From an uncultured Clostridia bacterium (GTDB lineage: Bacteria > Bacillota > Clostridia > Christensenellales > UBA1242), in NCBI GenBank assembly GCA_905235475.1, contig CAJOLU010000001.1:102917-139306 (forward strand): 36,390 bases of DNA, given 5' to 3'. Below are positions 5,287 to 14,074 of the stretch, one piece after another; position 1 is the first letter of the stretch; each line of letters begins with the position of its first letter. The notes below the pieces were generated by a model. The model was given only the letters and a program-made list of their open reading frames with translations. It was not told where the DNA came from and ran no database searches. The translations under genes were made by a program, and so were the position numbers.

Positions 5287-7254
5287 ATGGAATTTAAACT
5301 TGTTAGCGACAAAAAGCCTGCTGGTGACCAACCAAAAGCCATTGATGCTTTGGTTGATGGCATTAACAAAGGTTATAATAACCAAGTTTTGTTGGGTGTG
5401 ACTGGAAGCGGAAAAACTTTCACTATGGCTAATATTATCGAAAAAGTGCAAAAGCCAACTTTGGTTATTGCTCCAAACAAGATTTTGGCGGCACAACTTT
5501 GCAATGAATTTAAAGAGTTGTTTCCACACAATAGGGTAGAATTTTTTGTTTCTTATTATGATTATTATCAACCAGAAAGTTATATTGCCTCCACCGACAC
5601 ATACATTGAAAAAGATATGTCGGTTAATGATGATATCGACAAACTTAGGGCATCTGCCACAAACTCACTTCTATCTAGAAATGATGTTATTGTGGTTGCA
5701 TCTGTTTCTTGCATCTATGGTTTGGGCGACCCAACAGAATATAGCAATTTAATGCTTGCTTTAAGAAAGGGCGACAATATCAAAAAAGAAGATGTTATGA
5801 AAAAACTTATTGCCATTCACTATGAGCGAAATGATGTTGATTTCAAACGCTCAACTTTTCGAAGTAAGGGCGACATTTTGGATATTTTTCCATCTTCGCA
5901 ATCTGAAATTGCAACAAGAGTGGAATTTTGGGGAGATGAGATTGATAGAATTTGTGAGTTTGAGGCAATAAGTGGTCACATTATTAGAGATTTAGATTTT
6001 GCTGTTATTTACCCAGCAAGCCACTATGCTGTTGGAATGGATAAGATGCAAGGGGCATTGGAGCAAATTGAGAAAGATAGGCTGGAACGAGTTCAGTTTT
6101 TTGAAGATGAACACAAACCACTAGAAGCCGAAAGAATTGGGCAAAGAGTTGCCTATGATATTGAAATGATGAGAGAAATTGGCTATTGCAGTGGCGTGGA
6201 AAACTACAGCCGTTATTTTGATGGCAGAAAACCTGGTGAAGCACCTTACACACTGATAGACTACTTTCCACAAGGATTTTTAACTTTGATTGATGAAAGC
6301 CACATAACGGTTCCACAAATTAGAGCAATGTATAATGGAGATAAGGCAAGAAAAACAAGTTTGGTGGACTATGGATTTAGGCTTCCAGCGGCATTTGACA
6401 ATAGACCATTAAAGTTTGATGAGTTTAAGAAAAAGATTGGTCAAACAGTGTTTATTTCAGCAACGCCATCAAATTATGAATTGGATTCAGCCGACCAAGT
6501 TGTTGAACAAATTATAAGGCCAACAGGGCTCTTAGACCCAATTGTGGAAGTTAGAAAGATTGATGGGCAGGTGGAGCAACTTATAAAAGAAGCAAAAACT
6601 GTTATTTCTCACAACGCAAGAGTGTTGGTAACAACCTTAACCAAAAAAATGGCAGAGAGCCTAACAAACTATTTGCTAGAAAATGGAATAAAGGCAAAAT
6701 ATATGCACTCCGACATCGACACATTAGAGCGTATTGAGATTATTAATGGTTTAAGACTTGGGGAATTTGATGTTTTGGTTGGAATTAACCTTTTGCGCGA
6801 GGGACTTGATATGCCAGAAGTTGAACTTGTGTGCATACTTGATGCCGACAAAGAGGGCTTTTTAAGGTCGGAGGGCTCACTTATTCAAACAATTGGAAGA
6901 GCTGCAAGGAATAAAGATGGTCGTGTTATTATGTTTGCAGACACAATCACAAAATCAATGAAAAATGCAATTGATATCACCCAAAAGAGACGAAAACTTC
7001 AAATGGAGTTTAATGAGAAAAATGGCATCACGCCAAAAACAATTGTCAAAGAAATTAAAAATGGTTTGGAAATTAGTAAAAAAGTTAGTGATGTGGCAAT
7101 AAGTGAGGAAGATATTCCACAAGAAATTGAAAAACTAACTTCACTTATGAAAATTGCATCAAATAACCTTGATTTTGAACGAGCCATAGATTTACGTGAT
7201 AAAATTCAAGAACTTAAAAAAAGAGTAAAAAAAGGGGCAAAAAATGGAAAATAA
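5287..7254 (+). CDS. uvrB: Excinuclease ABC subunit B (655 aa)
   Basis: UvrB is the damage-verifying helicase-like subunit of nucleotide excision repair. Visible are Walker A GVTGSGKT (37-44), the strand-separating beta-hairpin [10 protein letters not shown] near residue 92, the helicase C-terminal motifs ([19 protein letters not shown]) and a C-terminal UVR domain at about 609-643 for UvrC binding. Length is typical. An AAAGGAG Shine-Dalgarno sits 7 nt before the ATG. The 3' end overlaps the uvrA start by 11 bp, indicating translational coupling. Confidence 0.97.
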   Translation: MEFKLVSDKKPAGDQPKAIDALVDGINKGYNNQVLLGVTGSGKTFTMANIIEKVQKPTLVIAPNKILAAQLCNEFKELFPHNRVEFFVSYYDYYQPESYIASTDTYIEKDMSVNDDIDKLRASATNSLLSRNDVIVVASVSCIYGLGDPTEYSNLMLALRKGDNIKKEDVMKKLIAIHYERNDVDFKRSTFRSKGDILDIFPSSQSEIATRVEFWGDEIDRICEFEAISGHIIRDLDFAVIYPASHYAVGMDKMQGALEQIEKDRLERVQFFEDEHKPLEAERIGQRVAYDIEMMREIGYCSGVENYSRYFDGRKPGEAPYTLIDYFPQGFLTLIDESHITVPQIRAMYNGDKARKTSLVDYGFRLPAAFDNRPLKFDEFKKKIGQTVFISATPSNYELDSADQVVEQIIRPTGLLDPIVEVRKIDGQVEQLIKEAKTVISHNARVLVTTLTKKMAESLTNYLLENGIKAKYMHSDIDTLERIEIINGLRLGEFDVLVGINLLREGLDMPEVELVCILDADKEGFLRSEGSLIQTIGRAARNKDGRVIMFADTITKSMKNAIDITQKRRKLQMEFNEKNGITPKTIVKEIKNGLEISKKVSDVAISEEDIPQEIEKLTSLMKIASNNLDFERAIDLRDKIQELKKRVKKGAKNGK

Positions 7255-10044
7255 TATAGTTATTAAAGGAGCAAAGGAAAATAACTTAAAAGATATTTCT
7301 GTCACAATTCCAAGAAATAAGTTGTTTTTACTGGAGTTTCTGGGAGCGGAAAATCTTCTCTTGCGTTTGGCACAATTTTTGCAGAAGGCCAGAGAAGATA
7401 TGTTGAAAGCCTTTCAAGTTATGCCAGAATGTTTTTGGGTCAAACTCAAAAGCCAAATGTTGAAAGCGTTGACGGACTTTCGCCAGCAATTTGTATTGAT
7501 CAAAAAACAACTAACCATAACCCAAGGTCAACGGTTGGAACTGTTACTGAAATCTATGACTATTTAAGACTTTTGTATGCAAGAATTGGAACGCCATATT
7601 GCCCAAACTGCAAAAAGCCAATCGAAAAGCAACCAATAGATTTAATTGTGCAAAAGGTTATGGAATATGAAAAAGGCACAAAGATTCAAATTCTTGCACC
7701 AGTTGTTAGAGGAGAAAAGGGAACTTGGGCAAAACTTTTTGAAAGCCTTAAGAAAGATGGCTTTTCAAGAGTTATTGTTAATGGCGAACAACGCACATTA
7801 GATGAAGATATTGTTTTGGGAAAAACTTATAAGCACACTATTTCTGTTGTTGTGGATAGGCTTGTTGTTCAAGAGGATATTTTATCTAGATTAACCGAAA
7901 GTTTGGAAACAGCGCTAAAACTTGCAAAAGGTTTGGTTGTTGTGAAGAGTGATGAAAAAGAAGAGTTGTTTTCAACCAATTTTGCATGTCCAACTTGTGG
8001 CTATGTGTTGGAAGAAATCACACCAAGACTATTTTCTTTTAACTCTCCTTTTGGTGCATGCCCAAAATGTTTGGGAATTGGTTACACTGAAGAAGTGGAC
8101 CTAGAACTAGCAATTCCAAATCAAGAACTTTCTGTTAGGGAAGGAGCACTTGCTGTTAGTGGTTGGAAAGGCGATGAATATAGTTTTGTTTACAAGTTTT
8201 TGGAAGCAGTTTGCAATAAAAATAACATCGACATAAATTGCCCATTTAATAAACTTCCAAAAGAGCATAAAGATATTTTATTATATGGAACGGGCGATGA
8301 AAAATATGAAGTCACTTCTTTTAGAGGGAACAAGTTTGTTATGCGTTTTGAGGGAGTTTTAAATAACCTTAAAAAGAGATATTTAGAAAGTGAAAGCGAA
8401 ACTGTTAAACGCGATATTGGAAAACTGATTCGTGAAAAGCAATGTGATGAATGTAAGGGAAAGAGATTAAATAGCAAAGCATTATCTGTTAAAATTGATG
8501 GCAAAAATATTATTGAAATCACAAATATGTCTGTTGACAAACTTTTGGATTATTTCCAAAATCTCAAACTTTCTAAAACAAAAGAAATCATTGCAGCCCC
8601 AATCTTGAAAGAAATTAACAATAGGCTTTCATTTTTGAAAAATGTTGGGCTTCAATATTTAACACTTTCTCGTTCTGCTGAAACTTTGAGTGGAGGAGAA
8701 TCGCAAAGAATTAGGCTTGCCACTCAAATTGGGAGTGGACTTGTTGGAGTTCTTTATATATTGGATGAACCTTCAATTGGTCTACATCAAAGAGATAATG
8801 ATATGCTCTTAAAAACGCTTTTAAATCTCCGTGATTTAGGCAATAGCGTTATTGTTGTTGAACACGATGAAGACACCATAAGGTCAGCCGACTTTATTGT
8901 TGATGTTGGTCCTCTTGCTGGCGTTCATGGTGGAGAAATTGTTGCCACAGGAACACCTGAAGAGATTATGAAATGTGAAAGGTCAGTAACTGGAAAATTC
9001 TTGAGTGGTAAGGAAAAAATTGAAGTTCCAAAAAGTCGTAGAGCGCCAAAAGACTTTATTGAAATTGTTGGTGCAAAAGAAAACAATCTAAAAGATATTA
9101 ATGTCAAAATTCCAACTGGTGTTTTTACTGCGGTGACGGGTGTTTCTGGGAGCGGAAAATCTAGTTTAATTAATAGAATTTTATATCCATATTCATCAAA
9201 TTTATTGAATAAATCAAAACTGCAAGTTGGAAAGGTTGAAAAAATTAAAAACTTAGAAGTATTCGACAAAGTGATAGATATAGACCAATCGCCAATAGGG
9301 AAAACCCCAAGAAGTAATCCAGCCACCTACACGGGTTTGTTCACAATGATAAGAGAACTTTTTGCTGCCACGCAAGATGCAAAAGTTAGGGGCTATACAT
9401 CAAGCCGTTTTAGTTTCAACCTCAAAGGCGGAAGATGTGATGCTTGTGACGGTGCGGGCGTGAAAGAAATTCAAATGTATTTCTTGCCAGATATAACCGT
9501 TCCTTGTGAAGTTTGTAAGGGAAAAAGATATAACCACGAAACTTTAGAGGTTAAATATAAAGGAAAATCCATTGCCGATGTTTTGGATATGACTGTTGAA
9601 GAGGGAGTTGAATTTTTTGCTAACATTCCATCAATTCATAATAAACTTAAGTCAATAAAAGATGTTGGACTTGGATATATTAAACTTGGGCAGTCTGCCA
9701 CTGAACTTAGTGGAGGAGAGGCACAAAGAGTGAAACTTGCAACAGAACTAAGTAGGCGTTCAACTGGAAAAACTCTTTACATTTTGGATGAGCCAACAAC
9801 AGGACTAAGTGCATATGATGTTAAAAAACTTTTGGAGGTTTTGAATGGCTTAGTGGACCAAGGAAACACCGTTGTTGTTATTGAACATAACCTTGATGTT
9901 ATTAAGTCTGCCGACTATATTATAGACCTTGGGCCAGAAGGTGGAACTGGGGGCGGAACAGTTGTTGCAGAAGGAACACCAGAAGAGGTTGCAAAAGTTA
10001 AGAAAAGTTTTACTGGGCAATATCTTAAAAAGTATTTACAATAA
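7244..10044 (+). CDS. uvrA: Excinuclease ABC subunit A, reading frame interrupted near codon 27
   Basis: UvrA is the lesion-recognising ABC-type ATPase dimer. The start at 7244 gives normal UvrA sequence ([21 protein letters not shown]), and then homology moves to the -1 frame within 7322-7330. From there the protein is continuous: first Walker [26 protein letters not shown], zinc-finger CPNCKKP, insertion-domain cysteines, ABC signature [14 protein letters not shown], Walker [11 protein letters not shown], second Walker [10 protein letters not shown], second zinc module [14 protein letters not shown] and second signature [14 protein letters not shown]. The joined length (~930 aa) is normal. 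Without frame restoration the 3' frame could only start at 7429 and would lack the first Walker A. No other damage is seen, so this may be a sequencing/assembly error, a recent mutation or, less likely, recoding. Confidence 0.9.
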
Positions 10045-10138
10045 TTTAAGTAAAAGTTAATTTTAGCAAAAAAAGCAATAAAAATATATAATACTTTTAA
10101 AAAAGTAAAGGCAAAAAACAATTTTAAACATAAAAAAA

Positions 10139-10459
10139 GTGCAAATATCAGTAACCGTTCCACTTTCTCATTTCAATGTTGTTAGAGAAGCAATTTGGTC
10201 AATTGGGGTTGGAGTTATTGGATATTATAGTCATTGCTCCTTGGCATCAAAAGTTGTTGGAACATTTAAGCCAAATGATGAGGCAAAACCGTTTATTGGA
10301 AAAAATGGGGCAGTTGAGCATGTTGAAGAAGTGCAAGTTGAAATTGGTTGCAAAATAGAAGAGGTTAAAAAAGTTGTTGAAGCAATAAAAAAAGTTCACC
10401 CATACGAACAACCCGCAATCAACATTGTGCCTCTTTTAGATGAACAAGATTTTAAATAA
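10139..10459 (+). CDS. Stand-alone NIF3-type PII-like domain protein (106 aa)
   Basis: The sequence matches the small alpha/beta domain found inserted in YqfO/NIF3 proteins and also as ~100-residue single-domain proteins. Family hallmarks as I recall them: a GVIGYYSHCS strand-loop, FKPN...KPFIGKNGAVEHVEEVQVEIGC, and the C-terminal HPYEQPAINIVPL (family HPYEEPAYD). The function of the free domain is not established. The start is uncertain: GTG at 10139 has no Shine-Dalgarno, and the nearest AAAGG (10107-10111) is 27 nt upstream. A candidate promoter TTAGCA-18-TATAAT has its -10 at 10087-10092. Confidence 0.8.
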   Translation: MQISVTVPLSHFNVVREAIWSIGVGVIGYYSHCSLASKVVGTFKPNDEAKPFIGKNGAVEHVEEVQVEIGCKIEEVKKVVEAIKKVHPYEQPAINIVPLLDEQDFK

Positions 10460-10506
10460 AAAAAAGAGCCACAAGGGCTAACCATTTTGAAACTAGCGGA
10501 ATAATT

Positions 10507-10545
10507 AAAAAAAGAACCTAAAATTTTTAAATGAGGTTCTTTTTT
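10507..10545 (+). terminator. Terminator after the NIF3-like gene
   Basis: A 12-bp hairpin (AAAAAAGAACCT / AGGTTCTTTTTT, 14-nt loop) ends in a T-run. The rest of the 310-bp gap 10460-10769 holds a weak AGCC/GGCT stem at 10470-10483 and the next gene's promoter; nothing else is evident. Confidence 0.8.
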
Positions 10546-10677
10546 GTTGGTTTTAAAAAATGTAGACTAAATCAAACTTTTTCAATTTGTTTTGTGTAAT
10601 TACTGACGAAGAACTATCGATTAAAAACGACTAAATTCTATCTCCATAAAGATTTTGAAAAAATTTAAAAAAACATC

Positions 10678-10706
10678 TTGCAAAATGGCTGAAAATATGT
10701 TATAAT
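10678..10706 (+). promoter_or_regulatory. Promoter of the orphan membrane protein gene
   Basis: TTGCAA (10678-10683), 17-bp spacer, TATAAT (10701-10706). It predicts a leader of about 57 nt. Confidence 0.7.
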
Positions 10707-10769
10707 TATCGTATAGAAAAAAAGCCGGATTAAAAAGATAATTTAACAAAAACAAAAGGAGTTAAAAGT

Positions 10770-11486
10770 ATGGGAGAAATAAGTGGCGGTTATTTTAGTT
10801 CTAACACAAGATTACCAAAAGAAAGCGAAGAAGCAAAAAAAGACAAAGAAAGACACGAGATTCTTGAAAGATTCACACAAATAAGACAAGAAAGCAAACA
10901 AGCAAGAGAAATAATTGCAGAGTGCAACAAAAAAAGAAAAGAACAATGCGAAAAAGCAGACAAACGCATTGTTCCATGTTGGGGTGCAATACTAGCAGGA
11001 ACTGTTGCGGGATCAGGTTATGGCCTTGCCCTTGGTTACATTAGAAGAGGCGGAAATTTTAGACGAATTGACAACATAAAAGAATATTTTTTAAATCACC
11101 CAGACAGTTTAGAGCATGCAAAACAAGTTACCGGAAGCAATGACCTAAATTATATTGCAGGTTTTGTGTCTGGCGACGACAGCGCAGCACACGCACTTTT
11201 CACTTCAAGCGGACTTGAACAATTTTTCTGGGACGCAAACAACTCGGCTCTTGTTGACGGCTTGATTGCAACCGCTGTTTTGGGCGGAATTCCTGCCGCA
11301 ACAACAATTTTGGGAATGGTTTCATTAAAACACTCAATCAAAAAACTTGAAAAAAAACAAGAAAATGCAGAGAAAAAACGCAGTAAACTTGAATGGGAAA
11401 TATGTAAACTTTCAGAAAAATACTATTCACTTGAAGCACAAGCAGGCCAACAACGCCGTGAAGAAGTAAGCGAGCTTAACAACTAA
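10770..11486 (+). CDS. Unrecognised coiled-coil membrane protein (238 aa)
   Basis: No known family is recognised. The architecture is symmetric. A highly charged N-terminal helix (residues ~15-70, E/K/R-rich) comes first, then a hydrophobic glycine-rich segment (GAILAGTVAGSGYGLALGY) and a ~70-residue soluble middle. A second hydrophobic segment (LIATAVLGGIPAATTILGMVSL) and a C-terminal Lys/Glu-rich coiled coil (~185-235) complete it. Both ends would lie on the same side of the membrane, presumably cytoplasmic. AAAGGAG precedes the ATG by 8 nt. It has its own promoter and is monocistronic. It uses more C-ending codons (AAC, GAC, GCA/GCC) than its neighbours, a weak hint of different ancestry. 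Confidence 0.85.
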   Translation: MGEISGGYFSSNTRLPKESEEAKKDKERHEILERFTQIRQESKQAREIIAECNKKRKEQCEKADKRIVPCWGAILAGTVAGSGYGLALGYIRRGGNFRRIDNIKEYFLNHPDSLEHAKQVTGSNDLNYIAGFVSGDDSAAHALFTSSGLEQFFWDANNSALVDGLIATAVLGGIPAATTILGMVSLKHSIKKLEKKQENAEKKRSKLEWEICKLSEKYYSLEAQAGQQRREEVSELNN

Positions 11487-11489
11487 AAA

Positions 11490-11520
11490 CAAAAAAGACG
11501 GAAAGGCCTTTTTTTTTATT
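11490..11520. terminator. Weak bidirectional terminator
   Basis: An A-run, a GC-containing core (GACGGAAAGGCC) and nine T lie between the convergent stops. The stem is imperfect, so this is a modest call. Confidence 0.45.
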
Positions 11521-12577
11521 ATAAACTTTTTTGTTTGTATGTTGCAACAGGCATTTTTTCTGTTGTAACATAACCAGGTTTTGCTGCCACAACATCAGGA
11601 ATACGGTTCACAATTGTTGCACAGGTTAATTCAACTGTTGCAGGGCGATTGATAACAACTGTTGTGTCTGGTTCACCCTCAATTGTCCATTCATTGCTGT
11701 CGAATTCATCTGGAGCATAAACTTTTCCAATACATTCAGTGATGATTTCAACACCCTCATTTGTTTTTGTTGTAACAACAGCACTCATTCCAGTTGCATC
11801 TCCAGCTTTAATCTTCATTCCAAGTGTTGAAGAAGAAAGTGCTTTTTTGTATGTTTGAGGAACACATTTTTGTGTTTGAGATTTAACAGTAAGTCCAAGA
11901 GCATCTGCAAGCCATCCGTTAACATTCCACATATATGATGGAAGATAATTACCAGAGTTTATGAGTTCTTCTCTCTTCTTTGCTGAAATTTTGTCAACTG
12001 ATGCAACTTCTTTGTCAAATTCTTCTAGTGTAAGTCCAGCACCATGTGCTTTTGCAAGAGCAATTCCGTAGTCTTCAACATTATAACTTGTTTTACCACG
12101 AATTCTTTTGATGCTTTGTGTGGCACCAGCGAGAGTGGTGATTAGGTTACCCCAGAACACATCTTGATATCCACTTCCAGTGATTGTGCACTTATTCTTC
12201 TTGCAAAGTTTGTCTAATTTGTTTGCAAGTGTTGGGTTAGAGTTGTAGGCAAAGAATGCCTCCTCACAAGTTGTGATTGCATTGATTCCAAGTTTTGCAC
12301 AAATGAGCAAAATGTCTTCAAGGTCTTTAAACAAGCTCATTGTTGTAACAATCACGATGTCTGGCTTGATTTGTGCAAGCCTTTTTTCAACTTTTTTAGC
12401 GTCTTCAATTTTAACACCAATTTTTTTGCATCCCGCATAAGTTCCAGCATCAACGCCGAACTTTGATTTGTCGATATCGAAAGCACCAACGATTTTTGAG
12501 CCTTTTTCCAAAACATATCTGATTGTGTATTTGGCCATTTTTCCACAACCATACTGAACAACTTTGTATTGTGCCAT
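11519..12577 (-). CDS. 2,4-diaminopentanoate dehydrogenase-like NAD(P)-dependent oxidoreductase (352 aa)
   Basis: A DapB-like Rossmann protein: an N-terminal dinucleotide-binding segment (KVVQYGCGKMAKYTIRYVLEKG, then acidic GAFDID), a strand IVIVTTMS, and the GSGYQDVFWGNLITTLAG segment that characterises the DapB-related diaminopentanoate dehydrogenase group. Known members act in clostridial ornithine fermentation, deaminating 2,4-diaminopentanoate. No other ornithine-pathway genes (ord/or clusters) are in this window, so the substrate is inferred only. AAGGAGAG lies 10 nt before the ATG. Its promoter is TTGACT-18-TATAAT at 12638-12609, divergent from the amidohydrolase gene. Confidence 0.75.
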   Translation of the reverse strand: MAQYKVVQYGCGKMAKYTIRYVLEKGSKIVGAFDIDKSKFGVDAGTYAGCKKIGVKIEDAKKVEKRLAQIKPDIVIVTTMSLFKDLEDILLICAKLGINAITTCEEAFFAYNSNPTLANKLDKLCKKNKCTITGSGYQDVFWGNLITTLAGATQSIKRIRGKTSYNVEDYGIALAKAHGAGLTLEEFDKEVASVDKISAKKREELINSGNYLPSYMWNVNGWLADALGLTVKSQTQKCVPQTYKKALSSSTLGMKIKAGDATGMSAVVTTKTNEGVEIITECIGKVYAPDEFDSNEWTIEGEPDTTVVINRPATVELTCATIVNRIPDVVAAKPGYVTTEKMPVATYKQKSL

Positions 12578-12608
12578 TTGTAAATCTCTCCTTTTTTTAT
12601 ATGCTTAA

Positions 12609-12638
12609 ATTATAACAAATAAAAGAAAAATAAGTCAA
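12609..12638 (-). promoter_or_regulatory. Promoter of the dehydrogenase gene
   Basis: TTGACT (12638-12633), 18-bp spacer, TATAAT (12614-12609) on the minus strand. Confidence 0.7.
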
Positions 12639-12705
12639 ACAAAAAATATTTATAAATTGATTTTTCCTAAAAAGATAATTAATATACAAAATTACATTAA
12701 ATTAA

Positions 12706-12734
12706 TTGTTATTTTTTGCGTTTAGTTGTATAAT
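12706..12734 (+). promoter_or_regulatory. Promoter of the amidohydrolase gene
   Basis: TTGTTA (12706-12711), 17-bp spacer, TATAAT (12729-12734). Transcription is predicted to start near 12741, which excludes the upstream ATGs of the longer open frame. Confidence 0.65.
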
Positions 12735-12758
12735 AAGATGAAATGTTGGAGGCAAATA

Positions 12759-14057
12759 ATGAAAACTCGATTTTATAACGCATATGTTATAACTTGTGAT
12801 GACGACTTCACAATTTATGAAAATGGCGAAGTTTGGGTTGACGACGACAAAATTGTTTATGTTGGAGAGGCAAAAGATGGCTTTATGGCAGATAAACAAA
12901 TTAACTGCTTTGGCGATATTATTATGCCGGGTTTTGTTAACACGCACGCTCATCTTCCAATGCAAATATTTAGAAGTTTGGCAGAGAACACCTCATTTAA
13001 CAACTGTTGGTATGACCAGATTAGACCACTTGAAGAATTTTTAAAGCCAGAGCACTCTTTTTGGGCAACAATGCTTTCAATTGCTGAAATGGTTAGGGGT
13101 GGAACAACATGTGTTTTGAATAATTATTTCCACCAACAAGCACCACTTCTTGCATTTGAGGTTTCAAAAATGAGAGGAGCAATTCACATTGATGTTAGAT
13201 ATAAACTAAACAAAGAAGAGCGTAGGCACGATTGGGAAAATAGATATGCTTCTCTTATGAAAAACAATCCATTAGTCACATTTTTTGTTTCAACTCACAG
13301 TATAATTTCGCTTGATGAGGCGGGGCTAATAGATTGCACATATTTAGCAAAGAAATATAATCTCCCACAAACAATTCATCTATGTGAAACGCTTGATGAA
13401 GTTGGAACTTGTGAGAAAAACACTGGGAAAACTCCAGTTAAGTATTTGGAAGAACTTGGGTTTTTTGATTATCCAGTAACAATTGCTCACGGGGTTCATG
13501 TTGACAAAGATGATATGCAAATTTTCAAGGACCACAATGTGAATGTTAGCATTAATATGTCTTCAAATCTAAAACTTGCAAGTGGTATTGCACCAATCTA
13601 TACATATATGCAAAAGGGCATTAATGTTAGCCTTGGAACAGATAGTGTTACATCTAACAACAGCCTAAATATGTTTAAAGAAATGTTCTTGGCTTCCACT
13701 TCGCAAAAAGTTTTGTTTGGTGATGCCTCAATAATGCCAGCAAAAGATGTTATTTTGATGGCAACAAGGGGCGGTGCAAAAGCAATGTTTTTGGAAGATA
13801 AAATAGGGCAATTAAAAGAAGGTTATCAAGCTGATATCATAAGAATATCAATTTCAGAACCTAATTGGCAACCACACACCGATCTTGTTTCACACCTTGT
13901 GTATGCTGGTTCAGTAAATGATGTTGTGATGACAATGGTTGCGGGGAATATATTATATGAAAAGGGTTCATATTATATTGGCAGACCGATTGAAAAAATT
14001 TATAGTGAATGCCAAAACGCAATTGATGAAATTCTTGAAAAAGCAAATAGAAAATAA
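12759..14057 (+). CDS. Amidohydrolase, MTA/SAH deaminase-like (432 aa)
   Basis: Metal-dependent amidohydrolase of the ATZ/TRZ - MtaD type, which hydrolytically deaminates 5'-methylthioadenosine, S-adenosylhomocysteine or related compounds. Metal ligands visible: NTHAH (His63, His65), HLCET, AHGVH and GTDSVTSNN. The N-terminal YITCD..ENGEVWVDDDKIVYVG and C-terminal G.YQADI segments form the composite beta-sandwich. The Trp in NCWYDQIRPLEE sits where this subgroup has LxxxxxP loops. An in-frame Met 11 codons upstream (12726) overlaps the -10 box. The ATG at 12759 has GGAGG 6 nt upstream and is chosen. The clpC-like gene follows after 17 nt, probably in the same transcript. Confidence 0.82.
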   Translation: MKTRFYNAYVITCDDDFTIYENGEVWVDDDKIVYVGEAKDGFMADKQINCFGDIIMPGFVNTHAHLPMQIFRSLAENTSFNNCWYDQIRPLEEFLKPEHSFWATMLSIAEMVRGGTTCVLNNYFHQQAPLLAFEVSKMRGAIHIDVRYKLNKEERRHDWENRYASLMKNNPLVTFFVSTHSIISLDEAGLIDCTYLAKKYNLPQTIHLCETLDEVGTCEKNTGKTPVKYLEELGFFDYPVTIAHGVHVDKDDMQIFKDHNVNVSINMSSNLKLASGIAPIYTYMQKGINVSLGTDSVTSNNSLNMFKEMFLASTSQKVLFGDASIMPAKDVILMATRGGAKAMFLEDKIGQLKEGYQADIIRISISEPNWQPHTDLVSHLVYAGSVNDVVMTMVAGNILYEKGSYYIGRPIEKIYSECQNAIDEILEKANRK

Positions 14058-14074
14058 TTAATGGAGGCACAATT

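Noticed and set aside
10462..10484. AGCC/GGCT stem next to an A8 run after the NIF3-like gene
   Set aside because: Only 4 bp and oriented as a minus-strand terminator with no minus transcript to end; probably a decayed hairpin.
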